Source: Paraburkholderia aspalathi (GTDB lineage Bacteria > Pseudomonadota > Gammaproteobacteria > Burkholderiales > Burkholderiaceae). Taken from it: a stretch of DNA of 64,000 nt. The notes under the pieces are model-generated. The model was not told where the DNA came from and ran no database searches. It saw only the letters and a list, made by a program, of their open reading frames with translations. The first letter of the stretch is position 1. Each line of letters opens with the position of its first letter. The stretch is taken from positions 172,140 through 236,139 of the forward strand of contig NZ_FPBH01000012.1 of NCBI RefSeq assembly GCF_900116445.1, written 5' to 3'. A program made the translations under genes and the position numbers. Below are positions 17,234-25,593 of this stretch, piece by piece.

Positions 17234-18376
17234 TCAGTCGCTCAGCATTAGCGCACAGCCACGCGCGATATTGGCGGCGGCAGAAGGCGGATCGAAACGG
17301 CGAATCACATCCATGCAACGGCGCGCCGTGCCGCCGGCGTCGGCGAATGCCTCCATCGCCTTGAGCATCGTGCGCTGCAATCCGGCGACATCGCCTGCCG
17401 TAAATGCATAGCCGCTCACGCCATCGATCACCAGTTCCGGCACACAACCGCAACTCTCGCTGACCACCGCGGGGCAACCATGCGCGAGCGCCTCGTTGAC
17501 GACGAGTCCCCACGGTTCGCTATAGCTCGGCAGCACCATGCAGGTCGCGCCGTAATATTCGCGAGTGAGCGGCTCGTCCTGCAAACTGCCGGCGAAAGTG
17601 ACGGCGTCGCCCAGTTCCAGATCGGCCACCTTCGCCTGCAGCGCGTCCGCCATCGGCCCCGTGCCGACAATGCGCAACTTCGCTGCAGGAATGCGGCGCC
17701 GCAACCCGGCGAACGCCTCGATCAGCGTGCCGATGCCCTTCTCTTCCGAGAGACGGCCGACGTACAGAAACACCGGCTGATTGCCGGCGCGTGCCGCGAC
17801 CCGCTCGACCAGCGCACGCTCCGGCGAAAACGATCCAGGCATTGCCGCGGCCTGGCACGGCACGAAAATCTTGTCGCGCTTCGCGCCGAGTGACTCGAGA
17901 TACTCGCGGCTACGTTCGCCGAAACCGAAATAGCCATCACAGAGCGAAAAGAACACGCGCTTCGGAATCGACGTCAGCAATTTTTTAGGCCGGTCGCGCG
18001 CGGTCGAATCGCAGAACACCGCGCGCCGCTTGCCAGTCACGATGCACGCCGCCAGCATCGCCCAGTATTCCGGACGGTGGTAGCCCGGCAGGACGATCAG
18101 ATCCGACTTCGTCCGCAACACTTCCCACGTGAGCCGCGCGATCATCTTCATCGTCGGCACATCTTCGTAGCAACCGTCGAACAGCTTCTGCATCGGATAG
18201 CGATGGTAGGAATAGTCGACGTCCGAAAAACCAACCCGGTCGTGCTCCGTATCCGCAATCTGCACCATCGAGTAGCGAATCGCGCCGGATGCCGAGATCT
18301 TATGCAAGGCGGAGAACACGACACCCTTGTGACGCGACCATACGACGTTGTGGAAGATCGTGACTGACGCAGTCAT
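17234..18376 (-). CDS. GT4 family glycosyltransferase
   Basis: A 380-residue GT-B transferase. The N-terminal domain starts MTASVTIFHNVVWSRHKG; the C-terminal donor domain has 'FLYVGRLSEEKGIGTLIEAF', 'LRIVGTGPMADAL', 'VTFAGSLQDEPL' and 'PSYSEPWGLVVNEALAHGCP' with the two acidic residues of the Ex7E motif. The open frame extends about 290 bases further upstream, but that part is arginine/serine-rich without family character, and a gaggag site precedes the ATG at 18376. It lies between fcl and the WcaI-type gene. Confidence 0.93.
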   Translation of the reverse strand: MTASVTIFHNVVWSRHKGVVFSALHKISASGAIRYSMVQIADTEHDRVGFSDVDYSYHRYPMQKLFDGCYEDVPTMKMIARLTWEVLRTKSDLIVLPGYHRPEYWAMLAACIVTGKRRAVFCDSTARDRPKKLLTSIPKRVFFSLCDGYFGFGERSREYLESLGAKRDKIFVPCQAAAMPGSFSPERALVERVAARAGNQPVFLYVGRLSEEKGIGTLIEAFAGLRRRIPAAKLRIVGTGPMADALQAKVADLELGDAVTFAGSLQDEPLTREYYGATCMVLPSYSEPWGLVVNEALAHGCPAVVSESCGCVPELVIDGVSGYAFTAGDVAGLQRTMLKAMEAFADAGGTARRCMDVIRRFDPPSAAANIARGCALMLSD

Positions 18377-18488
18377 TTTTATGCCACTCCTCGAAAATCG
18401 TCCCTGTGTGCGCTGCACGCTATTCGTGCGAAACGCTCCACGCGCTCCCTCATTGCCGGAATCGCGCCCAGCAGCCTTCAATGCGCGC

Positions 18489-19448
18489 CTAAACGTGCAT
18501 GACGGCGGCGGCGGTCGAGCCGGCGTGCAATTCAACGAATTCCCGATACGTGGACGTGATGCCCTCTTCGAGGCCGATGGTCGCGTGCCAACCCATTTGC
18601 GCGAGCCGCGAAACGTCCAGCAGCTTGCGCGGCGTGCCGTCGGGTTTGGACGCGTCGAATACGAGTTCACCCTCGAAGCCGGTCACCTTGCAGATACATT
18701 CGGCCAGTTCGCGAATCGACAGGTCTTCGCCCACGCCGACGTTGAACAGGCCTTCTGTCACGTTGTGCTCGAGCACGAAGAGCGTCGCCGCGGCGAGGTC
18801 GTCGACATGCAGAAACTCGCGGCGCGGCGTGCCCGAGCCCCACACCGTCAAGGTCGCGGAGCCGTTCACCTTCGCTTCGTGCGCCTTCCTGAGCAGAGCC
18901 GGCAAAACATGGCTGCTGTTCAGGTCGTAGTTGTCGTTGGGGCCGTACAGATTGGTCGGCATCAACGAGACGTACTGGGTGTTGTATTCGCGGTTGTACG
19001 CCTCGCACAGCTTGAGGCCGGCGATCTTCGCAATCGCGTAAGCGTCGTTGGTCGGCTCGAGCGGCGAGGTCAACAGATACTCCTCGCGGATCGGCTGCGG
19101 ACATTGCTTCGGATAAATGCACGACGAACCGAAGAACACCAGCCGCTCTACCTGCGCGCGAAACGCAGCGTGAATCACGTTGGTTTCGATCACGAGGTTT
19201 TCATAAATGAACTCACCCGGCTGCGACGCATTGGCGAGAATGCCGCCCACGCGCGCGGCCGCGAGCAGCACCACGTCGATCTTTTCCCGCTCGAAGAAGC
19301 CGTTCACGGCAGCCTGATCCTTGAGATCGAGCTCCGCCCTCGAGCGCGTGATGACGTTGTGATAACCCTCGGCATTGAGCCGCCGGACCAGCGCAGAGCC
19401 GACCATGCCACGGTGGCCCGCCACGAAGATGCGTGCTTGTTTGTTCAT
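18489..19448 (-). CDS. fcl: GDP-L-fucose synthase
   Basis: The product is 319 residues, normal for the family. It is an extended short-chain dehydrogenase: NADP-binding 'FVAGHRGMVGSALVRRL', the 'LLAAARVGGILAN' loop, 'FFGSSCIYPK' with the active-site Ser/Cys, and Tyr-x3-Lys in 'YAIAKIAG'. It epimerises and reduces GDP-4-keto-6-deoxymannose to GDP-L-fucose. It starts 5 bases after the gmd stop, so the two fucose genes are one translation unit. The last ~10 residues are Ala-rich. This pair makes L-fucose an almost certain component of the polymer. Confidence 0.97.
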   Translation of the reverse strand: MNKQARIFVAGHRGMVGSALVRRLNAEGYHNVITRSRAELDLKDQAAVNGFFEREKIDVVLLAAARVGGILANASQPGEFIYENLVIETNVIHAAFRAQVERLVFFGSSCIYPKQCPQPIREEYLLTSPLEPTNDAYAIAKIAGLKLCEAYNREYNTQYVSLMPTNLYGPNDNYDLNSSHVLPALLRKAHEAKVNGSATLTVWGSGTPRREFLHVDDLAAATLFVLEHNVTEGLFNVGVGEDLSIRELAECICKVTGFEGELVFDASKPDGTPRKLLDVSRLAQMGWHATIGLEEGITSTYREFVELHAGSTAAAVMHV

Positions 19449-19453
19449 CGCCG

Positions 19454-20572
19454 TTACTCGTGATGTTCCAGTGCCGTGAAACCGGCCAGCGTGACAAGTG
19501 CGTCACGTCTCGCAATCTGATAGTCCGACCGCACCATTTCCTTGACGAGCGCACTGAATGGCGTGGTCGGCTTCCAGCCGAGCTGCGCATGGGCTTTCGA
19601 CGGATCGCCCAGCAGCGTCTCGACTTCGGCTGGCCGGAAGTAGCGCGGATCGACACGCACGATCACATCGCCGGGCGACATCTTGATTTCGCGCCCTTCC
19701 ACCTTTTCGACAATGCCGACTTCATCCACACCGGTGCCTTCGAAACGCACCGTGACGCCCAACTCAGCGGCGGCATGCTTGACAAACTCACGCACGCTGT
19801 ACTGCACGCCGGTGGCGATGACGTAATCCTCCGGCCGTTCCTGTTGCAGCATGCGCCATTGCATCTCGACGTAGTCACGCGCATGACCCCAGTCGCGCAA
19901 CGCCGACAGATTGCCGAGATACAAGGTCTTCTGCATGCCCACCGCGATACGCGCCACAGCGCGCGTGATCTTGCGCGTCACGAAGGTCTCGCCGCGCACC
20001 GGCGATTCGTGATTGAACAGAATCCCGTTGCAGGCATAGAGCCCGTACGCTTCGCGATAATTGACCGTGGTCCAGTACGCAAACAGCTTGGCGACCGCAT
20101 ACGGGCTGCGCGGATAGAACGGCGTGGTCTCGGACTGCGGCACCTGTTGCACGAGGCCGTACAGCTCCGAGGTCGAGGCCTGATAGAAACGCGTCTTGTG
20201 CTGAAGCCCCAGGATGCGGATCGCTTCCAGAATTCGCAACGCGCCGAGGCCATCGGCGTTAGCGGTGTATTCCGGTTCCTCGAACGAAACCGCCACGTGG
20301 CTCTGCGCCGCGAGGTTGTAGATCTCATCGGGCTCCACACGCTGAATCACGCGCAGAATGCTGGTCGAGTCGGTCAGGTCGGCGTGATGCAGGAAGAGTC
20401 GCTGGTCGGGATCGTGCGGGTCGCGATAGAGATGATCGATCCGGTCCGTATTGAACAGCGATGACCTGCGTTTGATGCCGTGTACGTCGTAATCCTTGGC
20501 GAGCAGCAGCTCGGCAAGATACGACCCGTCCTGTCCAGTAATGCCGGTGATCAGCGCGACCTTGCGTTTCAT
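19454..20572 (-). CDS. gmd: GDP-mannose 4,6-dehydratase
   Basis: The product is 372 residues. It has the Rossmann motif 'ALITGITGQDGSYLAELLL', the NADP-binding 'GIKRRSS', the catalytic 'ASTSELYG' Ser/Thr-Glu, and Tyr-x3-Lys in 'SPYAVAKLFAYW', followed by 'NHESPVRGETFVTRKI', which is diagnostic for Gmd. It converts GDP-mannose to GDP-4-keto-6-deoxymannose. The ATG at 20572 is supported by an aggaggg site; the frame is open for 45 more bases upstream. GDP-mannose is supplied by manC in the same operon. Confidence 0.97.
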   Translation of the reverse strand: MKRKVALITGITGQDGSYLAELLLAKDYDVHGIKRRSSLFNTDRIDHLYRDPHDPDQRLFLHHADLTDSTSILRVIQRVEPDEIYNLAAQSHVAVSFEEPEYTANADGLGALRILEAIRILGLQHKTRFYQASTSELYGLVQQVPQSETTPFYPRSPYAVAKLFAYWTTVNYREAYGLYACNGILFNHESPVRGETFVTRKITRAVARIAVGMQKTLYLGNLSALRDWGHARDYVEMQWRMLQQERPEDYVIATGVQYSVREFVKHAAAELGVTVRFEGTGVDEVGIVEKVEGREIKMSPGDVIVRVDPRYFRPAEVETLLGDPSKAHAQLGWKPTTPFSALVKEMVRSDYQIARRDALVTLAGFTALEHHE

Positions 20573-20628
20573 GAACCCCTCCTTTCGTTGAACTTTGCAA
20601 TGCCAGTGCAACATCACGATTGAATGAG

Positions 20629-20648
20629 CGGCCCCGTCATCGGGGCCG
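20629..20648 (-). other. intercistronic GC hairpin between wzc-type and gmd genes
   Basis: cggccccg and cggggccg form a perfect 8-bp stem with a 4-base loop, 6 bases after the kinase stop. It is not followed by a T-run, so a full terminator is unlikely; it may protect or attenuate the mRNA between the export and sugar-nucleotide genes. Confidence 0.45.
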
Positions 20649-20653
20649 TCACA

Positions 20654-22888
20654 TCAACCCGCGATGCTGTCGTATCCGTAATAACCGCCTTGATAGCCGG
20701 AACCGAGGAATGCCCCTTCCTGAGGCACATCGGTCAGCAGCACGCCTTTGAGCGATACGCCGCCGTTGAGCAGCCGCTTGGCCGTCTCGGCAATCTCGTT
20801 CAGCGGATGGCGGCCATGGCGCACCACCAGCAGCGTCGTACCGGCGTACTTGCCGATCACCGTCGAATCGGTCACGGCAAGCACCGGCGGTGTGTCGACG
20901 ATCACGATGTCGTAGTGCGACTTCAACTCGTCGAGCATCGTTTGGAAACGCTTGCTCATCAGCAATTCAGATGGATGCGAGGGCAGCGTGCCCTTGGCGA
21001 GCACGTCGAGTCCAGGCAGCACGTCGCGCTGGACCATCGACGCGAGATCGCCACCGCTCAGCACGTCCGAGAGCCCCGGCTGATGCGCGATGCCGAAATG
21101 CGAATGGACGTCGCCGCGCCGCATGTCGCCGTCTATGATCAGCACCCGTTTGTTCGCGGACGCCACCAGCGCCGCCAGATTCACCGACAGGAACGACTTG
21201 CCGGTATCGGGCCGCGAACCCGTGATCATCACGACGTTGTTCTCAGCATGATCGAGCGACAACTGCAACGATGTCCGCAGGTTGCGCACGCCTTCCACCG
21301 CGATGTCTTCCGGCGCCTGTTGCGCGAGCACATGCAGCCCGCGACGGCGCAGCATGACGTTTTCCTGCAAACGCAGTTGCGTCTGGCTGCGCGGCACGAT
21401 TGCGAACACCGGCACGCCGAGCACTGCTTCGAGCTCGTCCGGACGCTCCACGCCGCCGTACATCGCGCGCTTGAAGAAGGTCAGCATGATGCCGATCAGC
21501 AAGCCGCCGCCAAGCGAGATCAGGATCGCCAGCACGCGCTTCGGGCGCACCGGCTCGTCAGGCGTTTCGGCGAAGTCAACCACCCGCACATTGCCTACCT
21601 GGCCGGCTTTCGCCACCCGGAGTTGCTGCGCGCTGTTCAACAGATTGGTATAGAGCTCCGTGTCGACGTGCACGTCGCGCAGCAGACGCAACGCGGTTTG
21701 CTCCGTGTCCGGCATCACAGCCACGCTGCGGTTCATAGTGGCCGCTGCGCCCTGCAACGCCGCGATCTGTGCATCGAGCGCGGCTACCGCCGGGTGATTC
21801 GCCGTGAAGCGCTGCGACATCTCCGCGCGTTGCTGCTGCAGATCGAGCAGTTTCGTCTTGTTGTCGACGACCTGTTGAAGCAATAGGCGGCTTTCTTCAC
21901 CGAGATCGACTGTGCCGTGCGCATTGCGGAATTTGTTGTAGCGTTGCTCAGCGTCGTCGAGTTCCTTGCGCAAGCCAGGCAGTTGCTGGTCGAGGAAGGC
22001 CAGCATGTGCTCCGCTTCGGTCGAACGGCTTTCCACGTCCTGACGCACGAATTCGCGCGCCATGCTGTTGACGATCGCCGCCGTCAGCGCAGGGTCGCCG
22101 CCTTCGAGGCTGGTGCGGATCACGCCGGACTGCAGCGTGGTTTCGGCCACCACGAGCGCCTTTTGCAGGCGGTCCACGGTGCCCAGCGTCGAAGCGCGCT
22201 GCAGCTCGAAACGCGCGCCAGGTTCGCCGACCAGCTTGTCGACATGCAACGCGATCGGGCCGTCGGCGGTGTCGGTTTGCACGGTCTCGCCGACGTGGCC
22301 GGAGAGAATCGCGATACCGTTCTTGTCGCGCAGCACGTACGAACCCGCATCGCCCGCAATCAGCGTGAAGGTCGTGTCGTAATAGTCCTTCGACGTGTCG
22401 AAACGCGACACGGCAATGCTCTCGTTACCCCATGCGAAGCCCGACACGTTGATGAATGACGGCAACTTGAAGCCCCATTGCCCGTTCACCAGGCCCGCGA
22501 TCATCCCGCCGATGAACGGCATATAACGCGGCGAAGCCGTGATATCGAGGTGCAGATTCTTGACCGTTTCCTCGGTGACGAGACGCGACTTCAGCAACTC
22601 GATCTCCGCCGCCGTCGAGGGCTTGGTGTCGAACATGCCGGTGAGCGGCGGCAAGGAATCCTTGCCGTTCGCATTGGCATTGGCTGTCTTGTCCTCAACG
22701 TGGAACAGCACATCTGCGCGGTAAGTCGGCGGCGCAAGGAACGCATACGCGCACCCCAGCGCGAGTGCGATCAGCGTCACCATCACGATCGTGCGCCAAC
22801 CTCTCACGATCGTGCGCAGATAATCCGACAGGTGCAGCTCGTCCGGTCCGGACACGTCGGTATAGCGGTTTTCGAAATTAATTGCCAT
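20654..22888 (-). CDS. Wzc/BceF-type polysaccharide co-polymerase and BY-kinase
   Basis: The product is 744 residues. Domain order: Wzz-type N-terminus with a first transmembrane helix at about 33-55, a long periplasmic coiled region, a second transmembrane helix at about 450 preceded by a Pro-rich motif, and a cytosolic bacterial tyrosine kinase domain. The kinase has Walker A 'GSRPDTGKSF', Walker A' 'VLIIDGDMRRGD', Walker B 'IVIVDTPP' and a C-terminal tyrosine cluster (six Tyr in the last ~15 residues). It controls chain length and export with the Wza partner. The ATG at 22888 is taken; a GTG at 22897 is possible. No cognate low-molecular-weight phosphatase gene is in the window. Confidence 0.95.
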   Translation of the reverse strand: MAINFENRYTDVSGPDELHLSDYLRTIVRGWRTIVMVTLIALALGCAYAFLAPPTYRADVLFHVEDKTANANANGKDSLPPLTGMFDTKPSTAAEIELLKSRLVTEETVKNLHLDITASPRYMPFIGGMIAGLVNGQWGFKLPSFINVSGFAWGNESIAVSRFDTSKDYYDTTFTLIAGDAGSYVLRDKNGIAILSGHVGETVQTDTADGPIALHVDKLVGEPGARFELQRASTLGTVDRLQKALVVAETTLQSGVIRTSLEGGDPALTAAIVNSMAREFVRQDVESRSTEAEHMLAFLDQQLPGLRKELDDAEQRYNKFRNAHGTVDLGEESRLLLQQVVDNKTKLLDLQQQRAEMSQRFTANHPAVAALDAQIAALQGAAATMNRSVAVMPDTEQTALRLLRDVHVDTELYTNLLNSAQQLRVAKAGQVGNVRVVDFAETPDEPVRPKRVLAILISLGGGLLIGIMLTFFKRAMYGGVERPDELEAVLGVPVFAIVPRSQTQLRLQENVMLRRRGLHVLAQQAPEDIAVEGVRNLRTSLQLSLDHAENNVVMITGSRPDTGKSFLSVNLAALVASANKRVLIIDGDMRRGDVHSHFGIAHQPGLSDVLSGGDLASMVQRDVLPGLDVLAKGTLPSHPSELLMSKRFQTMLDELKSHYDIVIVDTPPVLAVTDSTVIGKYAGTTLLVVRHGRHPLNEIAETAKRLLNGGVSLKGVLLTDVPQEGAFLGSGYQGGYYGYDSIAG

Positions 22889-22937
22889 TTTGTTCACCCA
22901 ACAAAGCCCGGCGGTTCATGGTCACGTTGCACGGTTG

Positions 22938-24077
22938 TTATTTCGCAAGAACGGCACCCGTTACAGCCGCATTGATCGCCGGCAGCAGCAGGTTCAGCAC
23001 ACGGTTGAAGCGGACCAGCCCGCCTTGACCGACATACACGACGTCCTTCGGTTGAAGCTCGAACTGATTGGCGAGGATCATGGACACCGGCGAGGTCGCA
23101 TCGAGGTGGTAGACCTGCGGCGATTCGCTGGTCGAATTGCGGATCACGAACAACTGTCTGGCCGCCGCCGTGTTCGAGTCGAAGCTGCCGCTATCGGAAA
23201 TGGCCTGCGAAAGCGTCAGCGTGCCGTTACGCATCGGCAGGATCGTCGCCGGCTTGTTGACTTCGCCCATCACATACACGCCGCTGTCTTCGCGCGAAGC
23301 CACCCGCACGATGTCGCCCGCTTGCAGATAGATGTCCGACGGATTGCGGCCGCGCTTGATCAGGTCGTCCACGTTGAGCGGATACGTCACGCCGTTGCGG
23401 ATCAGCTCAACGCGGCTGCGATCCGCGTTCGGGCTGAAGCCGCCGCCCTGGTTGATCACGCTCGTCAACGACAACGGAATGTCCGTGACCGACTGCGCGC
23501 CAGGAGTGCGCACTTCACCGTCGACATAAACCTGCGCGTTGCGGAACGAGGCCACCCGTACCGTCACCTCAGGCTTCTGATACACGTTGCTCAGACGCTT
23601 GTGCAGATCCTTCTGGATCGTCCCGACGTCTTTGCCAGCCACGTGCACCGTGCCTGCATACGGAAACTGCACGTCGCCGTTTTCGTCGATCAGAAAACCA
23701 GGCGCGGCGTCCGACGTCTTCGCGTTCTGCGCGGGCTGGCCCAGCGCGGCGGCGAGCTCCGGGTGGTCCCACACGACGATCTGCAGCACGTCGCCCGGGC
23801 CGACCTTGTAAGAGGTCGGTTTGCCGAACAGCGCGGTTGTCTGCGGCGGCAGCGTCGTGGCCGTCTGCGTCGCGTTCATCTTGCGCAGCAGCGCGAGGTT
23901 GATGTCAGTAATCGGAATCTGCTGTTGCTGCGACGCTTCCGTGCTGTAGTCCCCACCCGTGTCCTGAACCGCGGCTGGGGTAATCATCTGTTGACCCGGT
24001 ACGATTCCGCATCCGGAAAGCACTGTTGCAACTGTGAAAATCACGAGACTTCCCGTGCGTATACCAAGCGAGCTCAT
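22938..24077 (-). CDS. Wza/BceE-type outer-membrane polysaccharide export lipoprotein
   Basis: The product is 379 residues. A lipoprotein signal ends in Leu-Ser-Gly-Cys at about residue 23. The polysaccharide-export domain follows ('YKVGPGDVLQIVVWDHPEL', about 90-180), then SLBB-type domains ('VYVDGEVRTPGAQSV', 'VYVMGEVNKPATILPMRNG') and a hydrophobic C-terminal helix ('VLNLLLPAINAAVTGAVL') expected to span the outer membrane. It forms the octameric exit channel working with the kinase encoded 49 bases downstream. An Ala/Gln-rich insertion lies around residues 45-60. Confidence 0.95.
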   Translation of the reverse strand: MSSLGIRTGSLVIFTVATVLSGCGIVPGQQMITPAAVQDTGGDYSTEASQQQQIPITDINLALLRKMNATQTATTLPPQTTALFGKPTSYKVGPGDVLQIVVWDHPELAAALGQPAQNAKTSDAAPGFLIDENGDVQFPYAGTVHVAGKDVGTIQKDLHKRLSNVYQKPEVTVRVASFRNAQVYVDGEVRTPGAQSVTDIPLSLTSVINQGGGFSPNADRSRVELIRNGVTYPLNVDDLIKRGRNPSDIYLQAGDIVRVASREDSGVYVMGEVNKPATILPMRNGTLTLSQAISDSGSFDSNTAAARQLFVIRNSTSESPQVYHLDATSPVSMILANQFELQPKDVVYVGQGGLVRFNRVLNLLLPAINAAVTGAVLAK

Positions 24078-24150
24078 GGTGTTTCCTCCTTGCGCCAGGG
24101 ACTGTCCTCGGGGGAGGTAGAGCCCAGCGTGCTTGTTAACTACTTAGTAC

Positions 24151-25536
24151 TTAGTAAGCGTTTCGATGCGCCAGTCCGGCAACGATCGTCGCGCCGATAA
24201 TCCGCATGTCGAGTGCGAACGACCAATGCCCCAGGTAGTACAGGTCATGTTCGACGCGACGCTCCATCTTCTCGATGCGGTCGGTTTCGCCACGAAAGCC
24301 GTTGATCTGCGCCCAGCCTGTAATGCCCGGCTTGATCCGATAGCGATTGATGTAGCCGGCGACCACTTTCTGATAGAGGTCGTCGTGCTCGAGTGCATGG
24401 GGACGCGGTCCAACGACCGACATGTCGCCACGCAACACGTTGAAGAATTGCGGCAGTTCGTCGAGGCTCGTGCGGCGTAGAAATGCACCGACGCGCGTGA
24501 CGCGCGGATCGTCGCGCGTCGCCTGTTTGAGCGTGCCCTTCGGCTCGGCATGCAGTCGCATCGAGCGGAATTTGTAGATCGTGAAGACGTGGCCGTCCGC
24601 GCCTTTGCGCTTCTGCTTGAAGAGAACCGGGCCGCGCGACGAGAGCTTCACCGCGATCGCTATGGCGAGCAGGATCGGCGCGAGGCCAATCAACGCCGAA
24701 GCGGCGAACAGGCGGTCGAAGATTTCCTTCTTCAGCATCGAGCTGGCTGACAGCGGCGAGGCGACCAGGTTGATCGCCGGCATGCCGAGCAGATCGATCA
24801 CGCCGCTGCCATCGAACAATGCGATGCTGCGCACGTCGGGCATGAAGCGGATATTCACCAGATCGTCGCGGAACTCGTTGATCAGTTTGCAGATCAGCGG
24901 CTCTTCGGTGAGCGACAACATGAGCCAGAGTTCGTGCACATCGTTGGTGCGAATGTAGTCGGCAAGCGCATCCACCGTCTCGCAGACAGGTACCCGCGGG
25001 CTGGTCACAGCAGACACGTCAGGGCGCGTGTTGTAGACGGCCGTCGCGCGAAAGCCTGTGCCGGGCGCCGAATCGATCCTGCGGATGATCGCGTCGCACT
25101 GCGAGCCGCTACCGACGATCGCAACCTGATGCAGATTCAGACCGGCACTGCGCGCACGCGCCAGCACCGCATGCATGATCAGCCGGTCAGCGATCAACAG
25201 GCCGCCCGTCACCGCAGTCCAATACGAGAACCACAGCCGCGAGACGAAGTCGATGCGATGCAGCGAATACATCAGCACAAGCGCGCTGCCCTGCACCATC
25301 AACCACGCAAGCGACACCTGTCCGGCCAATGAGAGCTTGGAACGGCCGCGCCATGATTCATACACGCCGAACGCTGGAAAGGTGGCCAGCGCAAAGGCGG
25401 CGGAAAACATCACGAGCGCCCAATAGAACCCTGATTGAGCGAGGTAATCAAAGCGGATCTGCGACGCCACCGCCGCACCCACCAGTACCAACGCGACATC
25501 GAAAACTCGCGCGAGCAAATCCTGAAACTTGCGCAT
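24151..25536 (-). CDS. wcaJ: WcaJ/BceB-type undecaprenyl-phosphate sugar-1-phosphate transferase
   Basis: The product is 461 residues: four to five N-terminal hydrophobic helices, a CoA-binding-like Rossmann region ('VAIVGSGSQCDAIIRR'), then the bacterial sugar transferase domain with 'KEIFDRLFAASALIGLAPI', 'FKQKRKGADGHVFTIYKFRS' and 'DELPQFFNVLRGDMSVVGPR'. It starts the repeat by moving glucose- or galactose-1-phosphate to undecaprenyl phosphate. The ATG at 25536 follows a gaggt site. It is 57 bases after manC. It is the only priming enzyme in the window, so the first sugar is presumably UDP-Glc or UDP-Gal derived. Confidence 0.96.
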   Translation of the reverse strand: MRKFQDLLARVFDVALVLVGAAVASQIRFDYLAQSGFYWALVMFSAAFALATFPAFGVYESWRGRSKLSLAGQVSLAWLMVQGSALVLMYSLHRIDFVSRLWFSYWTAVTGGLLIADRLIMHAVLARARSAGLNLHQVAIVGSGSQCDAIIRRIDSAPGTGFRATAVYNTRPDVSAVTSPRVPVCETVDALADYIRTNDVHELWLMLSLTEEPLICKLINEFRDDLVNIRFMPDVRSIALFDGSGVIDLLGMPAINLVASPLSASSMLKKEIFDRLFAASALIGLAPILLAIAIAVKLSSRGPVLFKQKRKGADGHVFTIYKFRSMRLHAEPKGTLKQATRDDPRVTRVGAFLRRTSLDELPQFFNVLRGDMSVVGPRPHALEHDDLYQKVVAGYINRYRIKPGITGWAQINGFRGETDRIEKMERRVEHDLYYLGHWSFALDMRIIGATIVAGLAHRNAY

Positions 25537-25593
25537 TTTGCTTACCTCGTTCTTGCCGTTCGTTCTTTTCCACACATGATTCCGGGGGCGCTG

